Source: Corynebacterium appendicis CIP 107643 (GTDB lineage Bacteria; Actinomycetota; Actinomycetes; Mycobacteriales; Mycobacteriaceae). Taken from it: a stretch of DNA of 64,000 nt. Position 1 is the first letter of the stretch. Each line of letters starts with the position of its first letter. The position numbers and the translations under genes were made by a program. Positions 8,431 through 16,368 of this stretch are shown here, one piece after another. The notes under the pieces were generated by a model. It had not been told where the DNA came from. It was given only the letters and a program-made list of their open reading frames with translations, and did not search any database. The stretch spans positions 372,001 through 436,000 of the forward strand of contig NZ_CP046976.1 in assembly GCF_030408415.1 (NCBI RefSeq), written 5' to 3'.

Positions 8431-8483
8431 GTGAATGGGTTCGAGCGCATCTTTCTCAAGATCTCTTCGATACTTGACCCCAT
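8427..8483 (-). pseudogene. vestige of hicA toxin gene
   Basis: An 18-codon reading frame, MGSSIEEILRKMRSNPFT then stop, resembles the N-terminus of actinobacterial HicA toxins (EEILRKMRSNP...). It ends in TGA overlapping the hicB ATG. The remainder of a normal ~80-residue HicA, including the catalytic His region, is missing. An internal deletion of hicA that kept its start and the overlap with hicB explains this; chance similarity of a short leader is the alternative. Confidence 0.45.
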
Positions 8484-8491
8484 GTCTGGGT

Positions 8492-8509
8492 GGTACCAAA
8501 TATAGTACC
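8492..8509 (-). promoter_or_regulatory. operator-like inverted repeat upstream of hicA'-hicB
   Basis: GGTAC and GTACC flank 8 nt (GGTACCAAATATAGTACC on the plus strand). On the minus strand TACTAT within it is a good -10 hexamer. The symmetry and position suit autorepression by the HicB ribbon-helix-helix domain; this is inference. Confidence 0.4.
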
Positions 8510-8546
8510 GTATCGTTTGTTTGATACCCATAGGAGTTGAAACCCA

Positions 8547-9062
8547 ATGATCGCACTGCTCGCCACGGCCGCTGCGGTTCTCGGTCTCGTCATTGTGGCC
8601 ACGTCGGTGGGTGCTAACTCCGCGGGCTTTGCCATCACAGCCATTCTCCTCGGCTTCGGGCTCGCGCCTTTCGCCGGCGATTCTCTCGAGCGCCACGTCC
8701 CGCGCTCACTGTGGGATCGTTTGTCGCTCTCGCACAACGCTTATCGACGCCTCTGCCTCCCCCTCTTCAACTCCCTTCTCTCCGCAGTCGGTTGGAACCG
8801 GCTGATCATCGCACTGCGCGACGAGCAATCCGGTGAATCTGACGCAAACAGGACAATCAGGAATTCACGGCCTGTCCAAGCGTCCGCCGCTGGCCACACG
8901 TGGGCGCTGCTGCTTCACATCGTCGCTGCCATTTGGGCAGGCATTGCCGGTGGATGGGTGGTGTCGCTGGTCCTCTTGCTCATCGGCGTGTTCGGCCACC
9001 TTTATCCAGTACTGCTGCAAGTCCGGGTGCTGACTCGCTGGCGGGAACTCGGGCGAATTTAA
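8547..9062 (+). CDS. small membrane protein, unknown function
   Basis: A 171-residue protein with two hydrophobic segments at the N-terminus (residues 1-45) and two near the C-terminus (about 118-158), with a basic central region. The ending GHLYPVLLQVRVLTRWREL resembles the NLYPIxLQRYNR-type ending of CrtO-like membrane acyltransferases, but I cannot assign that function. The ATG at 8547 follows AGGAG with good spacing. It is divergent from hicB. Confidence 0.7.
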   Translation: MIALLATAAAVLGLVIVATSVGANSAGFAITAILLGFGLAPFAGDSLERHVPRSLWDRLSLSHNAYRRLCLPLFNSLLSAVGWNRLIIALRDEQSGESDANRTIRNSRPVQASAAGHTWALLLHIVAAIWAGIAGGWVVSLVLLLIGVFGHLYPVLLQVRVLTRWRELGRI

Positions 9063-9123
9063 ACCCCTCACCGCACCAGGCGAGATTCCACCCAGCTGAC
9101 CGGCTTGGATAATCTAAGCAGCG

Positions 9124-10677
9124 ATGACTAGCAACAATATTCCGAAGGCAGCATCGCCCCACGACGTTCCGGCAACGCCCAAGCCGCCCGCAGCGCCCGG
9201 GGCTCCCGCAGCACCCCAGGCGTCAGGCGCTTCTACTCCGAAGGCTCCCGCAGCGCCGAAGCAACCCGCCGCTCCCGCGGTGCCGGTAGCCCCGGCAGCT
9301 CCTCGGCCGCCAGCGGCTCCGTCCGCGCCGAGTGCTGCCACACCTGAGCCCCCTGCCGCACCGAAGCCGCCTGTAGCGCCAGCGGCTCCATCCGCGCCGG
9401 GCGCGGCTGTCCCGGCTCCGCCGGCTGCGGCAGCACCGAAACCGCCCGCAGCGCCGAAACCGTCTGCGGAACCCGCCGCTGGCGTGCCGAAACCTCCGGT
9501 GGCACCGTCCGCACCTGGAAATGCGGCGCCGAAACCGCCTGCGGCACCAGCTGCACCTGGAGACGCAGCTCCGAAACCGCCTGCGGCACCTGCTGCACCG
9601 GGAGCTTCTGCGCCGAAGCCACCAGCAGCTCCGGCCGCGCCGGGAAGCGCAAAGCCAGCGGCCGCGAAACCCGCCGCTACAAAACCGGGCAACGCGGATA
9701 AACCCGCAGCGAAAAAACCGGAAGCGGCCAAGAAACCGGCGGCCAAGAAACCGGAAGCCAACTCGCAGGGGGAAGGCAAGGGTTGGCGTCGATTAGCGCT
9801 GTTCGGCGTGCTGGGCGCGGTCGTGCTGTTGGCGCTGGCTGTCGTGGCGTCGAGGGCATTTCTGGGAAGCGGTGCGGGGCAGGACTTCCTGGCGCGCTAC
9901 CCGGGCGAGAACCCGCTGCCGGAGAATGCGCCGGTGGGGCTGCCGGCGTGGGTCGGCTGGTCGCACTTTTTCAATATGTTCTTCATGGCGTTGATCGTGA
10001 AGACGGGTTGGCAGGTGCGCACGCAGCGCAAACCGGACGCGTACTGGCGGCCGAAGCGCGGCGGGAAGAAGATCAGCCTGACGTTGTGGATCCACTTGGC
10101 GCTGGATGTGTTGTGGATCGTCAACGGCGTGATCTTCGTGGTGCTTCTCGCAGCGACAGGCCAGTGGATGCGCGTGGTGCCGACGAGCTGGGAAGTATTC
10201 CCGAACGCGCTGTCGGCGGGCCTGCAGTACCTGAGCCTGGATTGGCCGACGGAGAACGCGTGGGTGAATTACAACGCGTTGCAGCAGCTGTCGTACTTCG
10301 TCACGGTGTTCATCGCGGCGCCGCTAGCGATCGCGTCGGGCGTGCGCATGAGCCACTGGTGGAAGAACGAGTGGAAGGCGGCGAACAACATCTTCCCGGC
10401 GGCCGCGGCCCGCAAGATTCACTTCCCGGTGATGATCTACTTCGTGCTGTTCGTGGTCATCCACGTCGTGTTGGTGCTGGCCACAGGCGTGCTGCGCAAC
10501 ATGAACAACATGTACGCCGCGCGCGGTGATGTGGACCCGGAGATGTACGCGGACAACTGGCTCGGTTTCATCATTTTCGCGGTCTCGCTTGCCGTGATCG
10601 CGGGCGCGTGGGTGGCCACGAAGCCGGCAGTGCTCGCGCCCGTGGCCCGCAAGTTCGGCGAGGTCACCGCGCGGTAG
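9124..10677 (+). CDS. cytochrome b/b6-like membrane protein with long Pro/Ala/Lys-rich tail
   Basis: A 517-residue protein in two parts. Residues about 1-215 are low complexity: APKPPAAPAAPG-type repeats, then a Lys/Ala-rich stretch (KKPEAAKKPAAKKPE). After a transmembrane segment (about 220-240) the C-terminal part has four or five more hydrophobic segments. Histidines in VGWSHFFNMFFM, LWIHLALDVLW, VRMSHWWKNEW and FVVIHVVLVL could bind haem, as in cytochrome b561 or thiosulfate-reductase-type b subunits. The electron partner is unknown. A -10-like TAATCT lies 8 nt before the ATG. Confidence 0.8.
   Translation: MTSNNIPKAASPHDVPATPKPPAAPGAPAAPQASGASTPKAPAAPKQPAAPAVPVAPAAPRPPAAPSAPSAATPEPPAAPKPPVAPAAPSAPGAAVPAPPAAAAPKPPAAPKPSAEPAAGVPKPPVAPSAPGNAAPKPPAAPAAPGDAAPKPPAAPAAPGASAPKPPAAPAAPGSAKPAAAKPAATKPGNADKPAAKKPEAAKKPAAKKPEANSQGEGKGWRRLALFGVLGAVVLLALAVVASRAFLGSGAGQDFLARYPGENPLPENAPVGLPAWVGWSHFFNMFFMALIVKTGWQVRTQRKPDAYWRPKRGGKKISLTLWIHLALDVLWIVNGVIFVVLLAATGQWMRVVPTSWEVFPNALSAGLQYLSLDWPTENAWVNYNALQQLSYFVTVFIAAPLAIASGVRMSHWWKNEWKAANNIFPAAAARKIHFPVMIYFVLFVVIHVVLVLATGVLRNMNNMYAARGDVDPEMYADNWLGFIIFAVSLAVIAGAWVATKPAVLAPVARKFGEVTAR
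9175..9765 (+). repeat. degenerate coding repeats of a Pro/Ala-rich tail
   Basis: Imperfect repeats of codons for APKPPAAPAAPG-like units fill this stretch. They are clearest from 9460 to 9650, where blocks of about 36-45 nt recur, and give way to AAG/GCG-rich codons for Lys/Ala. Such DNA is prone to length change between strains. Confidence 0.8.
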
Positions 10678-10687
10678 GGTAGCGCCC

Positions 10688-11230
10688 ATGGAGCAACTGT
10701 CCGAGCCGCGCCCGCCCGCCCGCTCCAGGCACGCGCTTGACGGCGCCCCCGCGCCCGCCCTGCCCACCTCCGCGTCCGCGATGAACCCGGTCTCCCGGAA
10801 GCTCATCGCGGCGCGCTTGATCGCGCAGACACTATGGGCGCTCGCCATCGCGGGCGGCTTCCTCGCGGCGCAATTCGCGCTCGGCGGCTGGTGGTGGACC
10901 GGCGCGGCGGCCACGGGCGTGTGGTTCGTGTTCCAGACCGTCATGATCCCGCTGCGCGTGCGCAATATCGGGTGGTTGGAAACGGACAATGAACTGCTGA
11001 TTTCCAAAGGCAAGATCAATCAGACATTCACGGTCGTGCCGTACGGCCGCATCCAATTCGTGGACGTCACCACCGGACCGTTCACGCGCCCGCTCGGCCT
11101 CAAAGCCGTCACGCTCCACACCGCGTCGGCCTCGACCGACGCGAAAATCCCCGGCCTCGAAGCGGCAGAGGCCGACGCATTGCGCGAGCGCCTCGCCGTC
11201 AACGCGCGCGAGCGGATGAGCGGCCTGTGA
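10688..11230 (+). CDS. PH domain-containing protein (YdbS-like)
   Basis: A 180-residue protein with a Pro-rich N-terminus, two transmembrane segments (about residues 47-85) and a bacterial PH domain (bPH2) beginning near LRVRNIGWLETDNELLISKG and containing VPYGRIQFVDVTTGPFTRPLGL. Pairs of YdbS and YdbT proteins occur together in actinobacteria and firmicutes; their role is unknown. The start follows TAGGGT by 7 nt, suggesting a leaderless mRNA. It overlaps the next gene by 4 bp. Confidence 0.85.
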   Translation: MEQLSEPRPPARSRHALDGAPAPALPTSASAMNPVSRKLIAARLIAQTLWALAIAGGFLAAQFALGGWWWTGAAATGVWFVFQTVMIPLRVRNIGWLETDNELLISKGKINQTFTVVPYGRIQFVDVTTGPFTRPLGLKAVTLHTASASTDAKIPGLEAAEADALRERLAVNARERMSGL

Positions 11231-12618
11231 CGTCCCCCAACGCATTCGCTTATCGACGCGTCCACCGCCTCACCCCCTTCCTCCGCGCCTGGGCTATCGC
11301 CGCTGCATTGGCCACACTTCTGGTCTTCAACTTCACCACCACGTTGCTCGAAGGTCTGCAGCGCAGCACTGGGGAATCATGGTCTCGGGTGGAGATGGCG
11401 CAGGTTCTCGGCGTGATTGTGGTCGTCATTGTGCTGGCGCTCGCCCTGTCCCAGCTGTGGTGGTCCCGCATCGGATTCAGGCTTGGCGACGACGAGGTGG
11501 AGCTCCGCAGCGGCTTGATCACCACCAAAGTCCGCGCCACCCGCTACAACCGCATTCAGGCCGTCGACGTCATCGAGCCGTTCGCGCCCCGGCTGTTCGG
11601 TCTCGCCGCCGTGCGGGTTGAAGCGGCCGGCGGATCCGATTCCGCCATCGAAATTGGTTATGTCGCGCGCACTGAAGCAGAAGACTTGCGCCGTGAGTTG
11701 CTCGGCCGCATCGCCGCCCAGGGGCCGGATGCGGAGATGTCGCCGGCTGAGGCGGCAGAAGCCGCGGCGGAGCCCAGCGGCGCCGACAGCAACACCACGC
11801 CGGCCGCGCCCGCTCTCATCCCGCCGATCCCGGTCGCCCGCTCGCTCGCCGGTGCGGCGCTGCGCCTGTCCACGGTGTTCACCGTCGGCATGTCGTTGCT
11901 GCCGGTCCTCACTGAGGTCACCTTCGCCGTGGTTGTCCCGGTTTTGGTCGGCTTCATTCCGCAGATCTGGCAGCAGATCGACCAGTCCTGGCGCTACACC
12001 GCGACGCTGGACGGGGAGGTCGTGCACCTGTCGTACGGGCTGGCCAACCGCCGCAGCCAGGCGGTGCCGCTCGACCGCGTTCACGCGATCAGGGTGTCCC
12101 AGCCGATGCTGTGGCGGCCGTTCGGGTGGTGGGCCGTGGCGGTGAATATCGCCGGGTACGGCAGCGAATCAAATAAACAGTCGGGCACATCGCGCCTCTT
12201 GCCGGTCGGCTCCTACGACCAAGCAATCGCATTGGTCACCGCGATCAGCCCCCTTACTCCAGAGCACGTCACCACACCCAAATGGGATCTCTGCTCACCG
12301 AAGCGCGCACGCATCCCGTCGCCTATCGACGCCTCCCGCCAAGCCTTATCCATCCACCCCGCCCCCGACCAGAGCACATGGGCCACCACCGGCCACGGTT
12401 TGCTCAGCCGGCGGCGTGAATTCATCGATGTCTCCCACATCCAGGAGATCACCTACCGCCAGGGGCCGGTGCAGCGCATGATGGATCTGGCGCACGTCCG
12501 CTTCGACCTCGTGCCGGGGCCGGTGAAGATGACCGCGCGCGACCTCGATACCGCCGATGCGTGGGCTGTGGTCGCAGAGCTCAGTGCGCGCGAGCTCCCG
12601 CCGCTGGACCAGCCTTAG
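11227..12618 (+). CDS. PH domain-containing membrane protein (YdbT-like)
   Basis: A 463-residue partner of the preceding gene. bPH2 modules are visible around residues 85-155 (GDDEVELRSGLITTKVRATRYNRIQAVDVI), 255-330 (LDGEVVHLSYGLANRRSQAVPLDRVHAIRV) and 375-455 (GLLSRRREFIDVSHIQEITYRQGPVQRM), with paired transmembrane helices near 20-75 and 210-245. The GTG start overlaps the stop of the preceding gene (GTGA). Function is unknown; a structural or membrane-associated complex is the usual guess for this family. Confidence 0.85.
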   Translation: MTSPNAFAYRRVHRLTPFLRAWAIAAALATLLVFNFTTTLLEGLQRSTGESWSRVEMAQVLGVIVVVIVLALALSQLWWSRIGFRLGDDEVELRSGLITTKVRATRYNRIQAVDVIEPFAPRLFGLAAVRVEAAGGSDSAIEIGYVARTEAEDLRRELLGRIAAQGPDAEMSPAEAAEAAAEPSGADSNTTPAAPALIPPIPVARSLAGAALRLSTVFTVGMSLLPVLTEVTFAVVVPVLVGFIPQIWQQIDQSWRYTATLDGEVVHLSYGLANRRSQAVPLDRVHAIRVSQPMLWRPFGWWAVAVNIAGYGSESNKQSGTSRLLPVGSYDQAIALVTAISPLTPEHVTTPKWDLCSPKRARIPSPIDASRQALSIHPAPDQSTWATTGHGLLSRRREFIDVSHIQEITYRQGPVQRMMDLAHVRFDLVPGPVKMTARDLDTADAWAVVAELSARELPPLDQP

Positions 12619-12626
12619 CGGGAAAC

Positions 12627-13097
12627 CTACACCCCGCCAGGAAAGCCCAGCTGACGCCAGGCCTCGTAGGTGGCCACGGCGGCGGAATTGGACAGGTTCA
12701 TGGAGCGTCGGCCGGGCAGCATCGGGATTCGGAGCTGGCCGGTCACTCGCTCGTGGTGTGAATGCTCATGGGGGAGACCGGTCGGCTCGGTCCCGAACAG
12801 CAGGGCGTCGCCGGGCTGGAATGCCACATCGGTGTAGTGACGGGTGGCGGAGGTGGTGAAAGCGAAAACGCGGGCATCGATAAGCGATGCGAAGCATGCG
12901 TCGATGTCGTCGTGGACCACGACGTGAGCGAGATCGTGGTAGTCGAGCCCGGAGCGGCGCAAGTGCTTGTCGTCAAGCGAAAAGCCTAAGGGGCGCACGA
13001 GGTGCAGCGTCGCGCCCGTGCCCGCGCACATGCGGATCGCGTTGCCGGTATTCGGCGGGATGACGGGGTTGTCGAAGATGACGTGGAGGTCAGTCAC
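12627..13097 (-). CDS. trmL: tRNA (cytidine(34)-2'-O)-methyltransferase
   Basis: A SPOUT-class methyltransferase of 156 residues that 2'-O-methylates the wobble nucleotide of certain leucine tRNAs. Motifs [19 protein letters not shown] (motif 1), [11 protein letters not shown] (motif 2) and [29 protein letters not shown] (motif 3, the knotted SAM site) are all present. The start is GTG at 13097, with a -10-like TAGACT ending 6 nt before it on the minus strand. It is divergent from folD, start codons only 23 bp apart. Confidence 0.9.
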   Translation of the reverse strand: MTDLHVIFDNPVIPPNTGNAIRMCAGTGATLHLVRPLGFSLDDKHLRRSGLDYHDLAHVVVHDDIDACFASLIDARVFAFTTSATRHYTDVAFQPGDALLFGTEPTGLPHEHSHHERVTGQLRIPMLPGRRSMNLSNSAAVATYEAWRQLGFPGGV

Positions 13098-13120
13098 GGC
13101 GCAAGTCTAGAATGGTGCGC
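13098..13120. promoter_or_regulatory. overlapping divergent leaderless promoters trmL/folD
   Basis: TAGAAT (13108-13113, plus) ends 7 nt before the folD GTG at 13121. TAGACT (13109-13104, minus) ends 6 nt before the trmL GTG at 13097. The two -10 hexamers share two base pairs. No Shine-Dalgarno sequence fits either start, so both mRNAs are probably leaderless and cannot initiate at the same time. Confidence 0.6.
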
Positions 13121-13978
13121 GTGACTGCGATCAAATTGGACGGAAAACTCTACCGCGAGGAGATTTTCGCGGACCTCGCCGAGCGCGTTGCTCGCCTCAA
13201 GGAACAGGGCATCACGCCGGGTCTGGCCACGGTGCTCGTCGGCGAGGATCCCGCCAGCCAGAACTACGTGCGCATGAAGCACAAGGATTGCGAGCAGCTG
13301 GGCATCGCGTCGATCATGAAGGAGCTCCCCGAGGACACGACGCAAGAAGAGCTCGACAAGCTTATCGACGAGCTCAACCACGATCCCGCCGTCACCGGTT
13401 ACATCGTGCAGCTGCCCCTGCCGAAGCACCTGGATGAGAACCGCGTGCTGGGGCTCATCGACCCGGACAAAGACGCCGACGGCCTCCACCCGGTCAACCT
13501 CGGCCGCCTCGTTCTCAACGAGCCCGCGCCGCTGCCGTGCACCCCGAACGGTTCGCTCGCTTTGCTGGAGCGTTTCGGCGTGGACCTGAACGGCGCGATC
13601 GTCTGCGTCATCGGCCGCGGCGTGACCGTCGGCCGTCCGATCGGCCTCATGCTGACCAAGCGCGACATCAACGCCACCGCGGTGCTGTGCCACACGGGCA
13701 CGAAGGATCTCGCCGCCGAGACCCGCCGCGCCGATGTCATCATCGCCGCCGCCGGCAAGCCCCACATGATCACCGCCGACATGATCAAGGACGGGGCGGC
13801 CGTGCTCGACGTGGGCGTTTCGCGTGTCGACGGCAAGACCACCGGCGACGTCCACCCCGACGTCTGGGAGAAGGCCGGCTGGGTATCCCCGAACCCGGGC
13901 GGTGTCGGCCCCATGACCCGCACCTTCCTGGTGCGCAATATCGTCGAGAGGGCCGAGCGGCTTGCAGCAGCCGAGTAA
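13121..13978 (+). CDS. folD: bifunctional methylenetetrahydrofolate dehydrogenase/cyclohydrolase
   Basis: A 285-residue FolD that interconverts 5,10-methylene-, methenyl- and 10-formyl-tetrahydrofolate with NADP. Visible motifs are [18 protein letters not shown] (catalytic Tyr and Lys), [28 protein letters not shown], the dinucleotide site [14 protein letters not shown] and the C-terminal [13 protein letters not shown]. The GTG at 13121 (MTAIKLDG) matches the family N-terminus and the -10 spacing better than the in-frame ATG at 13112. It overlaps the next gene by 17 bp. Confidence 0.95.
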   Translation: MTAIKLDGKLYREEIFADLAERVARLKEQGITPGLATVLVGEDPASQNYVRMKHKDCEQLGIASIMKELPEDTTQEELDKLIDELNHDPAVTGYIVQLPLPKHLDENRVLGLIDPDKDADGLHPVNLGRLVLNEPAPLPCTPNGSLALLERFGVDLNGAIVCVIGRGVTVGRPIGLMLTKRDINATAVLCHTGTKDLAAETRRADVIIAAAGKPHMITADMIKDGAAVLDVGVSRVDGKTTGDVHPDVWEKAGWVSPNPGGVGPMTRTFLVRNIVERAERLAAAE

Positions 13979-14378
13979 CGACGACCCGCTGGCGCGCGCC
14001 GAGTTTCCGGCAGTTGATTCGCGCGCCGCGTCCGGCTCGACCGCGGTGAAGAGCCCTGTGCCGCCGAGCCTGGACAACCCGCACGACATCTGCAATGCGC
14101 CGTCTAAGCTGCCGATGCGCGTCCAGCAAATCTTGGTGGGTCTCTTCGTCGTCGGTTTTCTTGTCGCCACCCTGTTCGCGGTGACGGAGCACTGGCGCCG
14201 CGCCACCTTCACCCTCGGTGCCGCGATGCTGTGGCTTACCGCCTGTCGCCTGACCTGCGACTCACAAGTGATGGGCCTGTTGGCGGTACGCTCCCGCCGC
14301 TTCGACGCGATGTTCACCGGAGTCGCCGGCGCCGCGCTGGTGTGGCTCGCGGTGTCCGTGGACGCGCTGGGCAGCTAG
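13962..14378 (+). CDS. DUF3017-type small membrane protein
   Basis: A 138-residue protein starting with TTG inside the end of folD. An Asp/Pro-rich N-terminal stretch precedes three hydrophobic segments (about residues 57-77, 84-95 and 117-137). A protein of this form follows folD in many actinobacteria and is classed as DUF3017. Function is unknown; the overlap implies co-transcription with folD. Confidence 0.7.
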   Translation: MQQPSNDDPLARAEFPAVDSRAASGSTAVKSPVPPSLDNPHDICNAPSKLPMRVQQILVGLFVVGFLVATLFAVTEHWRRATFTLGAAMLWLTACRLTCDSQVMGLLAVRSRRFDAMFTGVAGAALVWLAVSVDALGS

Positions 14379-14492
14379 GTTGCCCGCGTGAACCGCTCAC
14401 CAAGGGAAACGAGCCTAACGCACAATTCGTGGATTTTGGGATTGTTCACACGGAATTCATGTTAAATCCGCAGAAACGTAAAGAACTGCCCC

Positions 14493-14498
14493 TAACTT
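14493..14498 (+). promoter_or_regulatory. -10 hexamer of the CYTH-ABC operon
   Basis: TAACTT lies 7 nt before the GTG at 14506 in an AT-richer stretch. No ribosome binding site is visible, so a leaderless mRNA is likely. I could not identify a -35 box with confidence. Confidence 0.45.
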
Positions 14499-14505
14499 CA
14501 GTCCG

Positions 14506-15354
14506 GTGCAAAACCTTAAGCGGACTAAGTTTCATCGTTCTGTAGCTGGCGCACTAGTAGCCTCATTTTTTGTTTGCTCGTCTCCGGCAGCAGTTGCTGC
14601 TCCAATCGCCGATCCTGAATACCAGGTCAAGCTGCGACTCTCGGAGCAAGCAGTCGACTTCAATGGTGAGCCGAGCGCGCAATTTCGTGATTCCTTTAAG
14701 GTCTTGGGGGAAGGTTCGGCGGAAGAAGCCGTCTACTTCGATACTGCGGATGGTTTTTACTCGAAGAATGGGTGGAGCATCCGTCTCCGCCACAAAGAGA
14801 GCGCTTCAAACTACGACTTGACCTATAAGTACCGTCAGCCGCTTTTTTACAACTCGTTGTCCAAGGACGTTGTCGAGGATGGGTTGCGTGAGGCGAGGGA
14901 CAAAGGCTTTGATTCGAGCGACACCAATTACGATGCTCAGGTCAACGCGAGCTACCGTTCTTCCAGCCTCGATTTCAGCAATAAAAAGACAGCGACGTGC
15001 GTGACTGCGCAGTGCGAGATTCCCACCGTTGACCGCGCAGCACCGATCGTCACTGATGCGGAGCCGGGCAAGATGCAGAAGACTACCGGGCGAAAGCTTG
15101 AAAGCTCAGATCTGAAGATGTCCCAGACCGTCAGCCAGAAATCATGGCGGGTTGAAATCGGCGGAATCAAAACTGATCTCGAGGTCGCTCGCTTCGGTGG
15201 CACCACGTGGGTTGAGATCTCCGAGGAGGAGACTTCCCGAAAAGATGCGGCACGGAAGCGCGACGAACTCATTAAGGAGCTCGATCGTGCCGGACTGTTG
15301 GTTAAAGAGGACGCTTTCAAGACCCAGGTCGTTCTTGCGGGTGGGTGGCAGTAA
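14506..15354 (+). CDS. secreted CYTH-like (triphosphate tunnel fold) protein
   Basis: A 282-residue exported protein. The signal peptide (residues 1-32) ends SSPAAVAAP. The mature part has the order of charged strands seen in CYTH proteins: YQVKLRLS, YFDTADGFYSKNGWSIRLRHK, YDLTYKYR and, near the C-terminus, WRVEIGGIKTDLEVARF with WVEISEEE. CYTH enzymes bind triphosphate or organic phosphates in a basic tunnel; most are cytoplasmic. Two cysteines (TCVTAQC) could form a disulfide. The stop overlaps the ATPase start (TAATG), so it belongs to the ABC transporter operon. The fold is inferred from motifs only. Confidence 0.6.
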   Translation: MQNLKRTKFHRSVAGALVASFFVCSSPAAVAAPIADPEYQVKLRLSEQAVDFNGEPSAQFRDSFKVLGEGSAEEAVYFDTADGFYSKNGWSIRLRHKESASNYDLTYKYRQPLFYNSLSKDVVEDGLREARDKGFDSSDTNYDAQVNASYRSSSLDFSNKKTATCVTAQCEIPTVDRAAPIVTDAEPGKMQKTTGRKLESSDLKMSQTVSQKSWRVEIGGIKTDLEVARFGGTTWVEISEEETSRKDAARKRDELIKELDRAGLLVKEDAFKTQVVLAGGWQ

Positions 15355-16334
15355 TGGCTGTCCCACAGGTTTCTTTGCGCGAGGTTCGGCGCGAATTTCC
15401 GGACGGCACAGGTCTCCACGAAACCTCGCTCGATATTGAAAAGGGCGAGTTCGTCTCCGTCCTCGGGCCGTCGGGCTGCGGCAAGTCGACGATGCTGCGC
15501 TGCATCGCTGGGCTCGAAACACCCGACGCTGGCGCGATCGAGTTTGCTGGCCGTGAGGTCTTCGGGCCGAACACCAATGTCCCGGTGAACAAGCGCAACC
15601 TGTCCATGGTGTTCCAGGATCTCGCCTTGTGGCCGCACATGACCGTGGCTAAGAATGTCGAGTTCCCGCTGACCACCGGCAATCAGAAGGTGGCGAAGGC
15701 GGAGCGTGAAGAACGCGTTGCGCGAGCCATGGGCATGGTGGGAATCGGCGCTAAAGCCGAGCAGCGCCCGAACGAACTGTCCGGCGGCCAGCAGCAGCGC
15801 GTTGCCATTGCGCGAGCTCTGGTCTCTGATCCGGAGCTGCTCCTGATGGACGAACCGCTGTCGGCGCTGGACGCCGCATTACGCACCCAGATTCGCTCCG
15901 AGCTGACCCGTCTGGCCTATGAACTGAACCTGACGGTCATCTACGTCACGCACGACCAGTCCGAGGCTCTCGCCATGTCGGACCGCGTCGCGGTGATGAA
16001 TGCAGGCAATGTCTGCCAGTTCGCCGACCCGGTTGAACTGTACGACCACCCGGCGGACGACTTCGTCGCAGGGTTCGTGGGCGTCACCAACACCCACGAA
16101 AGCCTTCCGGCGAACCGTCCGGAAGATCTCGAGGTCACCCCGCTCGATGGAAAGCGACCGGACGCGCTTCCGGCGAACTCCATCGTCGGCGAGGTGGTGG
16201 AGAGCCAATTCACCGGCGGACGCTACGAGGTCCGCTGCGTGGTGCCCGGTGCACAAGATCCCTGGCTGGCCTATTCGCGGCACCGACTCGGCCGCGGCGA
16301 CAGCGTCCTGCTGACGGTCACCTCACATTCCTAA
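15354..16334 (+). CDS. ABC transporter ATPase (FbpC/ThiQ/PotA type)
   Basis: A 326-residue import ATPase: Walker A LGPSGCGKST (near residue 38), Q-loop MVFQDLALWPHMT, signature LSGGQQQR, Walker B LLLMDEPLSALD, H-loop VTHDQSEAL. About 80 residues follow and may form a short TOBE-like regulatory domain. The ATG at 15354 overlaps the stop of the CYTH-like gene by one base and is preferred to the GTG at 15345. With the next two genes it forms an importer of the ferric iron/phosphonate/thiamine/hexose-phosphate group. Confidence 0.88.
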   Translation: MAVPQVSLREVRREFPDGTGLHETSLDIEKGEFVSVLGPSGCGKSTMLRCIAGLETPDAGAIEFAGREVFGPNTNVPVNKRNLSMVFQDLALWPHMTVAKNVEFPLTTGNQKVAKAEREERVARAMGMVGIGAKAEQRPNELSGGQQQRVAIARALVSDPELLLMDEPLSALDAALRTQIRSELTRLAYELNLTVIYVTHDQSEALAMSDRVAVMNAGNVCQFADPVELYDHPADDFVAGFVGVTNTHESLPANRPEDLEVTPLDGKRPDALPANSIVGEVVESQFTGGRYEVRCVVPGAQDPWLAYSRHRLGRGDSVLLTVTSHS

Positions 16335-16368
16335 ATTTTCCCGTTTCCTGATCAAGGAGTTTCATCCC

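Noticed and set aside
14439..14449. GGATTGTTCAC upstream of the CYTH operon, an inverted match to GTGAACAATCC upstream of tusE
   Set aside because: Many 11-mer matches are expected by chance within 64 kb, and no symmetry is present at 14439; a shared regulator was not supported.
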